Shown here piece after piece: positions 24,823 through 30,787 of a stretch of DNA of 39,596 bases. Both the position numbers and the translations under genes were made by a program. This DNA is from a virus. The first letter of the stretch is position 1, and the number at the start of each line of letters is the position of its first letter. Where the stretch lies: the IMG/VR virus record IMGVR_UViG_3300028388_000258, positions 1 through 39,596 of that record; one strand, 5' to 3'. The notes beneath the pieces were generated by a model, which made no database searches, was not told the DNA's origin, and saw only the letters and a program-made list of their open reading frames with translations.

Positions 24823-25031
24823 CGGACGTTACCTCCCTTGTTATTGAGACCCTTTAGATCATCCTTATCAGTGATAAGAATGTAGTTAGACTTGTGCATT
24901 GGGGCTACTGTAAACTTCCGCTGTATAGCGATAGCCTCACCACATGATAAACATGTGGTATAGCCCAAAGCCACTCGTTGAGGTGTGATGTATTCACCAC
25001 ACCTTACACAGTTAAACTCGGCCACTTTCAT
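24819..25031 (-). CDS. Zinc-ribbon protein (70 aa)
   Basis: Two CxxC pairs (CVRCGE near the N-terminus and CLSCGE about 17 residues later) form a zinc ribbon like the DksA/TraR type. The rest, including VAPMHKSNYILITDKDDLKG, matches a phage family I recall without a known function. AAAGGAC precedes the ATG at short spacing; it overlaps the upstream gene by 20 bases and the mini-protein by 4. Confidence 0.75.
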   Translation of the reverse strand: MKVAEFNCVRCGEYITPQRVALGYTTCLSCGEAIAIQRKFTVAPMHKSNYILITDKDDLKGLNNKGGNVR

Positions 25032-25221
25032 AGTCCTTTTTCCAAGCCTGATAAGCCGCTTGATGAGACGGATAGTAAGTAAAGTTTAATCGGCGACAGT
25101 TAGCACTGTGCCATTCATCAGGTCTATTGTACTCGTCCTCATGTAAAGACCAACACATATAGTTACCTGAAAAGTAGCCATGAATACCTGACTGAGTTAC
25201 TGACTTGTGAACACGTTGCAT
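25012..25221 (-). CDS. Unknown small protein (69 aa)
   Basis: Residues 1-69 from ATG 25221 (MQRVHKSVTQSGIHGYFSGN) with a His/Tyr/Cys-rich middle (MCWSLHEDEYNRPDEWHSAN). The frame is open up to 25293, but that upstream part runs through a terminator-like hairpin, so the inner ATG with AGGTG five bases upstream is preferred. No family recognised. Confidence 0.55.
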   Translation of the reverse strand: MQRVHKSVTQSGIHGYFSGNYMCWSLHEDEYNRPDEWHSANCRRLNFTYYPSHQAAYQAWKKDYESGRV

Positions 25222-25255
25222 ATAAACACCTGTAAAGTTGCTGATAAGAAACAGG

Positions 25256-25284
25256 AAAAGGGACTGCAACATAGTCACAGTCCC
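25256..25284 (-). terminator. Leftward terminator after the first early gene
   Basis: On the leftward strand GGGACTG-11 bases-CAGTCCC (7-bp perfect stem) is followed by TTTT. It begins 9 bases after the stop of the first gene of the early block. It is likely to release part of the transcripts, giving high levels of the first gene and lower levels downstream; the short T-run suggests incomplete release. Confidence 0.6.
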
Positions 25285-25292
25285 TATCGCCA

Positions 25293-25610
25293 TTAGCAGA
25301 TTTTAGTAGGCCCTTTAGAAGGTTCTTTAGTAGCACCCTCTTTAGTAGGTAAGTATGCAATGTAAGGTTGAGCACCTCTACCAGTTAACATTACCGGAGT
25401 AAGTCCAGTATACTTGTCGTCAGTAGGTTGCGGTATGAAGAAGTTGTAAACTGCATTTGTCTTCTTAGAACAAGACAACTCTACAAGCTTCTTAACTAAC
25501 TCGTCTAAGTTACCACGATTGTACTGACCATTAGGATCAGCTTGTAAGTAGTAACGAGTCTCTTTACCGTTCATCATAATTGAACAGTTACCATCAAAAA
25601 TCTTAGCCAT
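25293..25610 (-). CDS. First gene of the leftward early operon, unknown function (105 aa)
   Basis: Small, soluble protein (MAKIFDGNCSIMMNGKETRY) with a beta-rich N-terminal half, a helical stretch (LDELVKKLVELSCSKK) and a Lys/Thr-rich tail. No family recognised. It has a strong GGAGCTTATC ribosome site, a promoter-like element about 90 bases upstream (25701-25729) and its own terminator-like hairpin, so it is probably the most highly transcribed early gene. Phage genes in this place often block host enzymes; no evidence for a target. Confidence 0.7.
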   Translation of the reverse strand: MAKIFDGNCSIMMNGKETRYYLQADPNGQYNRGNLDELVKKLVELSCSKKTNAVYNFFIPQPTDDKYTGLTPVMLTGRGAQPYIAYLPTKEGATKEPSKGPTKIC

Positions 25611-25700
25611 GATAAGCTCCTTTAGATAAGTTTACATAAGATTGTTAAGTTGTGTTATCAAATATAAATATTTAACAAACACAACTGCCGAAGCCCTGCC

Positions 25701-25729
25701 AGTATGCCCTCGCCCCGACCGAGTGTCAA
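25701..25729 (-). promoter_or_regulatory. Leftward sigma70-like promoter for the early operon
   Basis: Leftward strand: TTGACA (25729-25724), 17-bp spacer, CATACT (25706-25701). The -35 is a perfect consensus, preceded by C. The predicted start near 25694 gives an 84-base leader before the 105-aa gene. The same CTTGACA-17-NATACT pattern occurs at 27187-27215. Confidence 0.6.
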
Positions 25730-25827
25730 GTTGGCCCTGTATACTATTGTCATAAGTACTATACATGTACATATATCTACTTATTGTGGTGCGTATGCTT
25801 GTCAAGTATGGTCAACAGATAGAAAAA

Positions 25828-26116
25828 TAGATAGTAAAAACGCGCGGTATATCAACGACTTACGGTTAGGTATCTAAAATATATAGTTTTTTTGCGGTAA
25901 TGTGGCGACGGTCTTAGTGTATTGTATCGGTATATCCCAAAACATATCCGTGGTGTATGTATTTTTACTATATAATTTATATAAAATAGATAGTAGTAGT
26001 GTATTGTTTTGCCTAGATCCCTTGGTATTGCTGTGTTTTACCACTTTGTAGTGTCAAGTTTAGGTATACAAAACACGAATAAGTTTACACACACCGAAGT
26101 AGATAGTGTAGATAGT
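25828..26116 (+). repeat. Four TAGATAGT repeats
   Basis: Exact TAGATAGT at 25828-25835, 25987-25994, 26100-26107 and 26109-26116, the last two nearly in tandem. They could be iterons bound by an initiator or regulator, or sequence drift in an AT-rich gap. A by-eye observation without statistics. Confidence 0.45.
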
Positions 26117-26224
26117 GCCGTTACCTTACATTTATAGTGTATAAATCGCGCGATTTCATGGATTTTGACGAGCCGAAACCCCCCGAGCAATGGGCTATAT
26201 ATAGCACTTTACAAATTGTGGGCA

Positions 26225-26246
26225 CAAAAAAGGGGCTTTCGCCCCT
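26225..26246 (-). terminator. Leftward rho-independent terminator
   Basis: Leftward strand AGGGGC-GAAA-GCCCCT followed by a run of six T. It comes 6 bases after the stop of the 60-aa membrane protein gene and would end the three-gene small operon before the control region. Confidence 0.8.
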
Positions 26247-26252
26247 CTCCTG

Positions 26253-26435
26253 TTACTCTGGTAGTTGTTTGCAGGTTATCATCGCACCCATTGCGAAGGT
26301 TAGTATTCCTATCAGGCTGATGCCGAACCAGATTGCTAGTTCCCAGCCAACCATGTTGTGGTATTCCATTGTTCCAACCGATGCGAAGATCAGGAAGAAT
26401 CCAATAAGAACAAATGTTATGCCTAAGTACTTCAT
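26253..26435 (-). CDS. Two-pass membrane protein (60 aa)
   Basis: Two membrane segments: residues about 4-22 (LGITFVLIGFFLIFASVGTM) and 33-54 (LAIWFGISLIGILTFAMGAM), short charged ends. GGAG eight bases before ATG. Last of three small genes in the leftward cassette, followed by the terminator at 26225. Size and topology allow a holin or superinfection-exclusion role, but nothing confirms it. Confidence 0.65.
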   Translation of the reverse strand: MKYLGITFVLIGFFLIFASVGTMEYHNMVGWELAIWFGISLIGILTFAMGAMITCKQLPE

Positions 26436-26461
26436 AGTTTACACTCCGTAGTGTTAAAGGT

Positions 26462-26481
26462 GGCTCCCCTTGCGGGGAGCC
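26462..26481. repeat. Intergenic hairpin, copy 1
   Basis: Perfect stem GGCTCCCC / GGGGAGCC, loop TTGC, between the stop of the 26489 gene and the next gene start. Bases around it (GTGGCTCCCCTTGCGGGGAG, then CCGGTT) are identical to copy 2 at 26694-26713. No long T-run on the leftward strand (ACCTTT follows). Confidence 0.7.
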
Positions 26482-26488
26482 GGTTAGT

Positions 26489-26671
26489 TTACGCTTTCTC
26501 CCAGATCGAGATTCGATGCTGAGGGATTTGCTCTTCGCCGAAGATTAGTTCCAGTTTGAAGTCCAGCGCGGAGTTTACGTCGTGGAACCATCTAAAGTAG
26601 AGTGTTCCGTATGCAACCCAGTCCACGCAGTACTTGCGCACTTTAGCTTTAGCTTTTTTCTCAACTTTCAT
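26489..26671 (-). CDS. Small basic protein (60 aa)
   Basis: Lys-rich N-terminus (MKVEKKAKAKVRKY) then an aromatic-rich part (YGTLYFRWFHDVNSALDFKL) and an acidic patch. No family recognised. GGAGG lies seven bases before ATG. Flanked on both sides by identical hairpins, in the middle of the three-gene leftward cassette. Confidence 0.6.
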   Translation of the reverse strand: MKVEKKAKAKVRKYCVDWVAYGTLYFRWFHDVNSALDFKLELIFGEEQIPQHRISIWEKA

Positions 26672-26693
26672 AGTTTCCTCCAGTTTGAGAAGT

Positions 26694-26713
26694 GGCTCCC
26701 CTTGCGGGGAGCC
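26694..26713. repeat. Intergenic hairpin, copy 2
   Basis: Same 8-bp stem and loop as copy 1, 232 bases away, between the 127-aa gene stop and the next ribosome site. On the leftward strand it is followed by ACTTCTC, so it is more likely an RNA-processing or stability element than a strong terminator. Confidence 0.7.
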
Positions 26714-26719
26714 GGTTGG

Positions 26720-27103
26720 TTAGCAGATCTTCGTGGCCGAAGCTCTGTTTGAAGGCTTAGCTGAGTCGATGTTCAACTTCAGCTTGGGAACCATGAAGGT
26801 CACCCCAGTTTTGGTCTTGGCTCGGCAAGCAACCAGTTGGACTGATTTTGCCTCCTCAAGATACTTGGCAAATTGCGTTGCGCTGTATTTGCCGGTGGTG
26901 GGGAACTTGTGGCCCTGCTTGTCTACCCAGAGTGAGTAGGAGCTGAGAGCCAGTTTGCTCGCCTTGAGACCTTTGGCAATCGCTTCGGCGAAAGCCTCAG
27001 CATTGGTTGCGTCGAAGTCCCCGCTTGCATCACGCTTGATGAAAGCTACACCTTGCTCGTTGTTAGAAGGTACGAGCGACACCTTTCCTTCAAAGTTAGC
27101 CAT
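26720..27103 (-). CDS. Unknown soluble protein (127 aa)
   Basis: Starts MANFEGKVSLVPSNNEQGVA; alpha/beta with a KATK-rich C-terminus ending in TKIC. The ending TKIC also closes the 105-aa protein at 25293, perhaps by chance. Start chosen at ATG 27103 with GGAG seven bases upstream; the frame is open eight codons further. First gene of the small leftward cassette, behind the promoter at 27187-27215 and a structured leader. No family recognised. Confidence 0.65.
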   Translation of the reverse strand: MANFEGKVSLVPSNNEQGVAFIKRDASGDFDATNAEAFAEAIAKGLKASKLALSSYSLWVDKQGHKFPTTGKYSATQFAKYLEEAKSVQLVACRAKTKTGVTFMVPKLKLNIDSAKPSNRASATKIC

Positions 27104-27121
27104 TGCTAATCTCCAGAATAT

Positions 27122-27175
27122 GCCCACATTGTGAAAGAGCGTGTGGGCTTTCGCCCTGTTGGCGGGTGCTTCCCG
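27122..27175 (-). promoter_or_regulatory. Structured leader with competing hairpins
   Basis: In the predicted leader of the small leftward operon: CGGG-TGCTT-CCCG (27163-27175), GGGC-GAAA-GCCC (27145-27156) and GCCCACA / TGTGGGC (27122-27148) in plus-strand coordinates. The last two share bases 27145-27148, so only one can form at a time. The larger hairpin ends 8 bases before the GGAG ribosome site. Looks like a simple RNA switch or attenuator; no known riboswitch class fits. Confidence 0.4.
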
Positions 27176-27186
27176 ACAACAATTTC

Positions 27187-27215
27187 AGTATTACCGAACC
27201 TGACATCATTGTCAA
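27187..27215 (-). promoter_or_regulatory. Leftward sigma70-like promoter for the small-gene cassette
   Basis: Leftward strand: TTGACA (27215-27210), 17-bp spacer, AATACT (27192-27187). Predicted start near 27180, 77 bases before the 127-aa gene. A palindrome CCCTATTTTAGGG (27220-27232) lies just upstream of the -35 and could be an operator. Confidence 0.6.
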
Positions 27216-27232
27216 GTTACCCTATTTTAGGG

Positions 27233-27375
27233 GCTTTCAGAACCGCTTCGCACCGGCTATCAGGTGAGCTATTGCACCCACTAGGGAGGGGGGCAGTTGG
27301 ACTGCTTGCGCGACCCCCCACCCCGGATAAGTAAACCGCTTAAAGCAAGACCCAAAAAATAGAACGTGTAAAGTT
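27233..27375. other. Divergent control region, GC-rich inverted repeats
   Basis: No gene. A G6/C6 inverted repeat (27288-27293 and 27314-27319) encloses a short GCAGT-TGG-ACTGC... stem (27293-27305). No T-run on either side. It separates the leftward cassette from the rightward packaging genes. Confidence 0.4.
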
Positions 27376-27407
27376 TTGACTTGTTCAAATTTTTGTCACA
27401 CTATATG
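27376..27407 (+). promoter_or_regulatory. Weak rightward promoter candidate for packaging genes
   Basis: TTGACT (27376-27381) followed by AT-rich sequence with CACTATATG about 17-20 bases downstream. The -10 is poor and the spacing uncertain, but this is the only promoter-like element before the HNH/terminase genes. Confidence 0.35.
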
Positions 27408-27446
27408 CGTACTTTCGTGGAGACACCCAAGCGTAGGAGGCGTGGG

Positions 27447-27812
27447 ATGCCCTACAAAGACCCTGAGAAGCGAAAAGCGTACGCTAAACAGTACCAGTCA
27501 GATTGGTACTCCCGTAATAAAGAGCGCCACAAAGAAACCACACGGCGGAACCAACGACGGTATCGAGATGAGTGGGAAGAATTTAAGGGTAAACAGAAAT
27601 GCTTTAAGTGCGAGTTTAGTCATCCAGCCGCCATCGACTTCCACCACATAAACCGGAACGACCCCGATAAACTTAGAGTCAACCAACTGGTTTCCCAGAA
27701 GAGCTATAAGAAGGCTATAAAGGAAGCAACCGAGAAATGCATCCCATTGTGCTCTAACTGTCATCGTATACTGCACTGGGAAGAACATTACGACGTAGAC
27801 GTTGACACATAA
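27447..27812 (+). CDS. HNH endonuclease (121 aa)
   Basis: Zinc-bound HNH nuclease: CxxC at 52-55, His66-His67 (IDFHHINR), and CSNCH at 102-106 with His110. The basic N-terminus (MPYKDPEKRKAYAKQYQSDW) is typical of phage HNH proteins. The start is set at ATG 27447 because AGGAGG lies six bases upstream; earlier in-frame starts (TTG 27381, ATG 27405) lack a ribosome site. HNH proteins beside terminase genes can assist DNA packaging cuts in other phages, so that role is likely here. Confidence 0.85.
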   Translation: MPYKDPEKRKAYAKQYQSDWYSRNKERHKETTRRNQRRYRDEWEEFKGKQKCFKCEFSHPAAIDFHHINRNDPDKLRVNQLVSQKSYKKAIKEATEKCIPLCSNCHRILHWEEHYDVDVDT

Positions 27813-27837
27813 GTAAACTACTGAATATAGTCAGCGT

Positions 27838-28344
27838 ATGGATACATTACCTCTTAAACATACCAAGTGGTCTGATCGCCTCGCCTTTGATGTGGCGTTA
27901 ATGCTTGAGGGCAGCGGTGAGACACTTGACGAAGTCAAGGATAGGCACGCAATTAGCGCAGCCGACTTGGTTGTATTTAATAAAGACCCAGTATTTCTAA
28001 AGAAGGTCGAGTCTTACCGCGACGAAGTTCGTGATAAAGGCATGACGTTCAAGTTGAAGGCCCGTGCACAGGCGGAAGAACTGCTGACAACAAGTTGGAC
28101 GTTGATCCATAGTCCGGATGTGTCGCCAGCAGTTAAAGCTGACTTAATCAAGTCAACCGTAAAGTGGGGCGGGCTAGAGCCTAAAAACGAAGTAAATGCG
28201 GAGGGCGCAGGTGGCGGAGTTAAAATTACAATTAACCTCGGAGGTCAAGACCACGCAGCAACTGTTATTGATGCGGAACCTGTTGAATCAGTTCCAGAAG
28301 AAGTACGAGGGGATGCCGGTAGCAACCTTCTCGACGCTGGCTGA
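27838..28344 (+). CDS. Putative terminase small subunit (168 aa)
   Basis: Lies directly upstream of the terminase ATPase gene, where the DNA-recognition subunit is expected. N-terminal region (about 10-60) is compatible with a helix-turn-helix (LDEVKDRHAISAADLVVFNK), followed by helices for oligomerisation (AEELLTTSWTLIHSPD, AVKADLIKSTVKWGGLEPK) and a flexible acidic tail. No strong ribosome site. Assignment rests on position and style rather than a diagnostic motif. Confidence 0.6.
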   Translation: MDTLPLKHTKWSDRLAFDVALMLEGSGETLDEVKDRHAISAADLVVFNKDPVFLKKVESYRDEVRDKGMTFKLKARAQAEELLTTSWTLIHSPDVSPAVKADLIKSTVKWGGLEPKNEVNAEGAGGGVKITINLGGQDHAATVIDAEPVESVPEEVRGDAGSNLLDAG

Positions 28345-28555
28345 GTGTAATGCAGTATGCACTACACTGAATGCGTTAGGTGTTCAGTATAAACAAAAGA
28401 TATTTAAAAAGAAGCAGATGAAGAACAAGTTCGGTGTTCTGCTTTTAGAAGATGTACCGAGTCAGCGGTGTCCTAGGTGTGGTGACCTGACAATTACGCA
28501 AGACTGGTGCAAGAGTTGTGGCGAGATAACTTTACTGGACGAATATGGCTCTTGA
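28313..28555 (+). CDS. Zinc-ribbon protein overlapping both terminase genes (80 aa)
   Basis: C-terminal zinc ribbon: CPRCGD then CKSCGE (two CxxC pairs). N-terminal part (MPVATFSTLAECNAVCTTLN) is alpha/beta and the middle is Lys-rich (QKIFKKKQMKNK). It overlaps the terminase small subunit by 32 bases and the large subunit by 11. The start is uncertain: ATG 28313 has GAGGGG only 2 bases before it; ATG 28271 in the same frame would add 14 residues. A DNA-binding packaging accessory is possible. Confidence 0.6.
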   Translation: MPVATFSTLAECNAVCTTLNALGVQYKQKIFKKKQMKNKFGVLLLEDVPSQRCPRCGDLTITQDWCKSCGEITLLDEYGS

Positions 28556-29930
28556 GATTGATTACACTCCTCCATTAACTGGCAAGAAGTTTATGGAGTC
28601 TGATGCTAAGATGCGTGTACTGATGGGGCCAGTTGGGTCTGGCAAATCTGTAACGTGTTCTTTTGAGATCGTCAGACGGGCGACAATGCAGGAGCCAAAT
28701 GAGCAAGGGATTCGCAAGACGAGGGCGGCGATTGTCCGTGAGACGGCACGCCAACTTCAGGATACAACCATCAAGACCTTCCTCGACTGGTTCCCACCCG
28801 GAGTCTGCGGCGACTATATGCGCACAACCAAAACCTACTTCTTCAAAGTCGGAGACGTAGAGTGTGAAATTATGTTCCGTGCACTTGATGATGCGGACGA
28901 CGTTGCTAACTTGAACTCATTGGAACTTTCGTTTGCTTGGTTTAACGAGTGTCGGGACATCCACCCTGATATTGTAGATGCGATGTCTAAACGTGTTGGC
29001 CGTTTTCCATCTAAGAAAGACGGCGGGCCATCATGGCATGGGATGTGGGGGGATACTAACCCACCAACTATGGATACATGGTGGTACTACCAGATGGAGA
29101 AGCTCGATCCAAAAGATGGTGTATCTCCTAATGACAACGGGTGGGATGTGTTTAAACAGCCGTCCGGACGCAGCGCGTTTGCTGAAAACGTCGAGAACCT
29201 ACCAGATGGCTACTACGATACTCAAGGTCGGTCTGACGAGTATATCCGCGTGTTTATCGACGGCGAGTATGGACTAAGTTCAGCTGGTCAACCTGTATAT
29301 AAATACTTTCGACCTGACTACCACATGGCGAAAGAGCGCGTGCAACATATTGAGAATGGTATGCGCCCTATTGTTGTCGGTATGGATTTGGGACTCACAC
29401 CAGCTGCGGTTATAGGGCAGCAAGACCCAAGAGGGAGGGTTCTAATCCTAGACGAGGCTGTAAGCTTTGATATGGGTATTCAGCGTTTTGTTCGCACCGT
29501 GCTCAAGCCACTTATATACGAAAGGTTTTCCGGTGCCCCGATTATGGTAGTTGTCGATCCCGCCGGTATTCAGCGAGCGCAGACTGATGAGCGTAGTGCG
29601 GTTGACATTATTAAAGCAGAAGGTCTGCGCGTCATACCTGCTAAGACTAATAGTGTGTCGGCACGTTTGTCTGCGGTCGATGATTATCTCATGAGGCAGG
29701 TCGATGGCGATAGTGCGTTCTTAGTTGACCCTCGGTGCACTCAGCTTAAAGCAGCCATGATGGGCGGCTATAGGTTCCACCACAAGAATGGCAACATTGA
29801 GAAGAACAAACACTCTCACGTTGCTGAGGCTCTACAATACTTCATGCTACACGTTGCGACAGCAGGTGAAGGCGTAATCATGGCGCAAAAAAGAGACGTC
29901 AAAAGAGTTGCAGCTTCGGGTTGGACTTGA
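28545..29930 (+). CDS. Terminase large subunit (461 aa)
   Basis: DNA-packaging motor. ATPase part: Walker A GPVGSGKS (28-35) and a Walker B-like LSFAWFNE (about 128-135, Asn-Glu instead of Asp-Glu). Nuclease part: VVGMDLGLTP (Asp near 281), MVVVDPAG (about 334) and HSHVAEALQYF (about 424), the acidic and His sites of the RNase H-like nuclease. Similar HVAEALQY endings are seen in marine podovirus terminases. A strong terminator follows 48 bases after its stop. Confidence 0.92.
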   Translation: MALEIDYTPPLTGKKFMESDAKMRVLMGPVGSGKSVTCSFEIVRRATMQEPNEQGIRKTRAAIVRETARQLQDTTIKTFLDWFPPGVCGDYMRTTKTYFFKVGDVECEIMFRALDDADDVANLNSLELSFAWFNECRDIHPDIVDAMSKRVGRFPSKKDGGPSWHGMWGDTNPPTMDTWWYYQMEKLDPKDGVSPNDNGWDVFKQPSGRSAFAENVENLPDGYYDTQGRSDEYIRVFIDGEYGLSSAGQPVYKYFRPDYHMAKERVQHIENGMRPIVVGMDLGLTPAAVIGQQDPRGRVLILDEAVSFDMGIQRFVRTVLKPLIYERFSGAPIMVVVDPAGIQRAQTDERSAVDIIKAEGLRVIPAKTNSVSARLSAVDDYLMRQVDGDSAFLVDPRCTQLKAAMMGGYRFHHKNGNIEKNKHSHVAEALQYFMLHVATAGEGVIMAQKRDVKRVAASGWT

Positions 29931-29977
29931 TATGTTCAGTTTGTCATCCCGACTACGATTCCTTCGTACACCACCTA

Positions 29978-30013
29978 CCCTCCACCGATTGCCCCGGTGG
30001 GGGGTTTCTTTTT
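29978..30013 (+). terminator. Rho-independent terminator after terminase
   Basis: CCCTCCACCG / CGGTGGGGGG gives a 10-bp stem (one T-G pair) with a 7-base loop, followed by TTTCTTTTT. Separates the packaging unit from the structural unit, so the head genes need their own promoter. Confidence 0.85.
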
Positions 30014-30030
30014 GTCACTTGCGTGTATAC

Positions 30031-30060
30031 TTGTTGACATGTATAAATCAACTGTATAAC
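30031..30060 (+). promoter_or_regulatory. Rightward promoter for the head genes
   Basis: TTGTTGACA (30031-30039) and TATAAC (30055-30060). TTGACA-15-TATAAC, or TTGTTG-18-TATAAC, both resemble sigma70 promoters. It falls between the terminator at 29978 and the first structural gene at 30078, which has AGGAG at good spacing. Confidence 0.5.
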
Positions 30061-30077
30061 CCCTACAGGAGTTAGCT

Positions 30078-30278
30078 ATGAACTGCGGACAAGGTAAACC
30101 TTACACTTTGTATTCTACGAATCCTCGCGCTGGTCGCCCTAAAGAAAGCTACGCTACTGGCGGGGTAGTTGAAGAAGATACACGAATTGAACCTGTACGT
30201 TCTTACCGGAACGGTGGGTACATCTACACAGATAAGAACGATCCAGATACCGTAAAAGATATGGACGAGGATATGTAA
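30078..30278 (+). CDS. Small structural-operon protein (66 aa)
   Basis: Polar, Gly/Tyr-rich start (MNCGQGKPYTLYSTNPRAGR) and acidic end (KDMDEDM). No family recognised. First gene after the head-gene promoter; AGGAG lies six bases before ATG. Its TAA overlaps the next ATG (TAATG). Small proteins here often decorate or assist the portal; not shown. Confidence 0.6.
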   Translation: MNCGQGKPYTLYSTNPRAGRPKESYATGGVVEEDTRIEPVRSYRNGGYIYTDKNDPDTVKDMDEDM

Positions 30279-30787
30279 TGGCCAAAAAAGTTGATACTCG
30301 TGTAGAAGGCCGTGGATTGGTGTATGACTACTACGACACCACAATGGTTGAGCAGGCCAAAGCGCCGAAGGCTCGCTATAAAGAAGAGTTCAAGGTCGGC
30401 AAGCCTAAGACTATCTCTAAGCCGGGAGAAGTTACGTACTACGGCGAAGAGTTCAAATCTCAGGCGCAGGAGCTTAGTGACAAACGTAATGCAGCTTATG
30501 TACGTCGCCAGTCTAATGAATACATTCGCACTGGTACGGCAGCACCGGCGGATAAAGTTTCTGATGCGCTAGCAGGTATCAACACCGGTAAGTTACGTAC
30601 TGAGGGCTACACGGAAGCTACTACTGCGGCTAGACGAGCAGAAAAAACCAGAGCGTTAGAAACTATGAAGCGCCAGATGGAAGGCTTCGCTACTAATACG
30701 GGCGGTAATCTACGCATGGCCGCTAAGCGTACACAGAGTCTAGCGAACTTTATGCGCCCCACTAAATCCGATGAGGAGCTTAGTTAA
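30278..30787 (+). CDS. Unknown head-gene operon protein (169 aa)
   Basis: Basic, helical protein with YYGEEFKSQAQELSDKRNAA and a C-terminal helix rich in Arg and Met. No family recognised. Joined by overlaps to the gene before and to the portal gene after (TAATG), so produced together with the portal. It may be a virion protein delivered with DNA or a portal chaperone. Confidence 0.65.
   Translation: MAKKVDTRVEGRGLVYDYYDTTMVEQAKAPKARYKEEFKVGKPKTISKPGEVTYYGEEFKSQAQELSDKRNAAYVRRQSNEYIRTGTAAPADKVSDALAGINTGKLRTEGYTEATTAARRAEKTRALETMKRQMEGFATNTGGNLRMAAKRTQSLANFMRPTKSDEELS

Larger units (their letters stand above)
25611..26224. other. AT-rich non-coding control region, candidate origin
   Basis: No convincing gene in about 610 bases. 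It holds four TAGATAGT words, an 11-base direct repeat (TAGTGTATTGT at 25915-25925 and 25997-26007), five TAGTGT words between 25915 and 26140, palindromes AAATCGCGCGATTT (26143-26156) and GCTATATATAGC (26194-26205), GTCAAGT words and a leftward promoter. Very AT-rich parts (25941-26000) could melt easily. Such a repeat-rich gap between early units is where a replication origin or regulator site would be expected; neither is proven. Confidence 0.5.

Noticed and set aside
25221-25293. Longer start for the 69-aa gene at ATG 25293 (TAATG overlap)
   Set aside because: The added 24 residues are encoded by the terminator-like stem and look unlike the rest; the inner ATG has its own ribosome site.
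25800-26057. Two further TGTCAA (TTGACA on the leftward strand) words at 25800 and 26052 as promoters
   Set aside because: No acceptable -10 element lies 16-18 bases away on the leftward strand.
26137-26451. 104-codon rightward frame over the membrane-protein gene
   Set aside because: It runs through the terminator at 26225 and opposes a gene with a good ribosome site and clear membrane segments.
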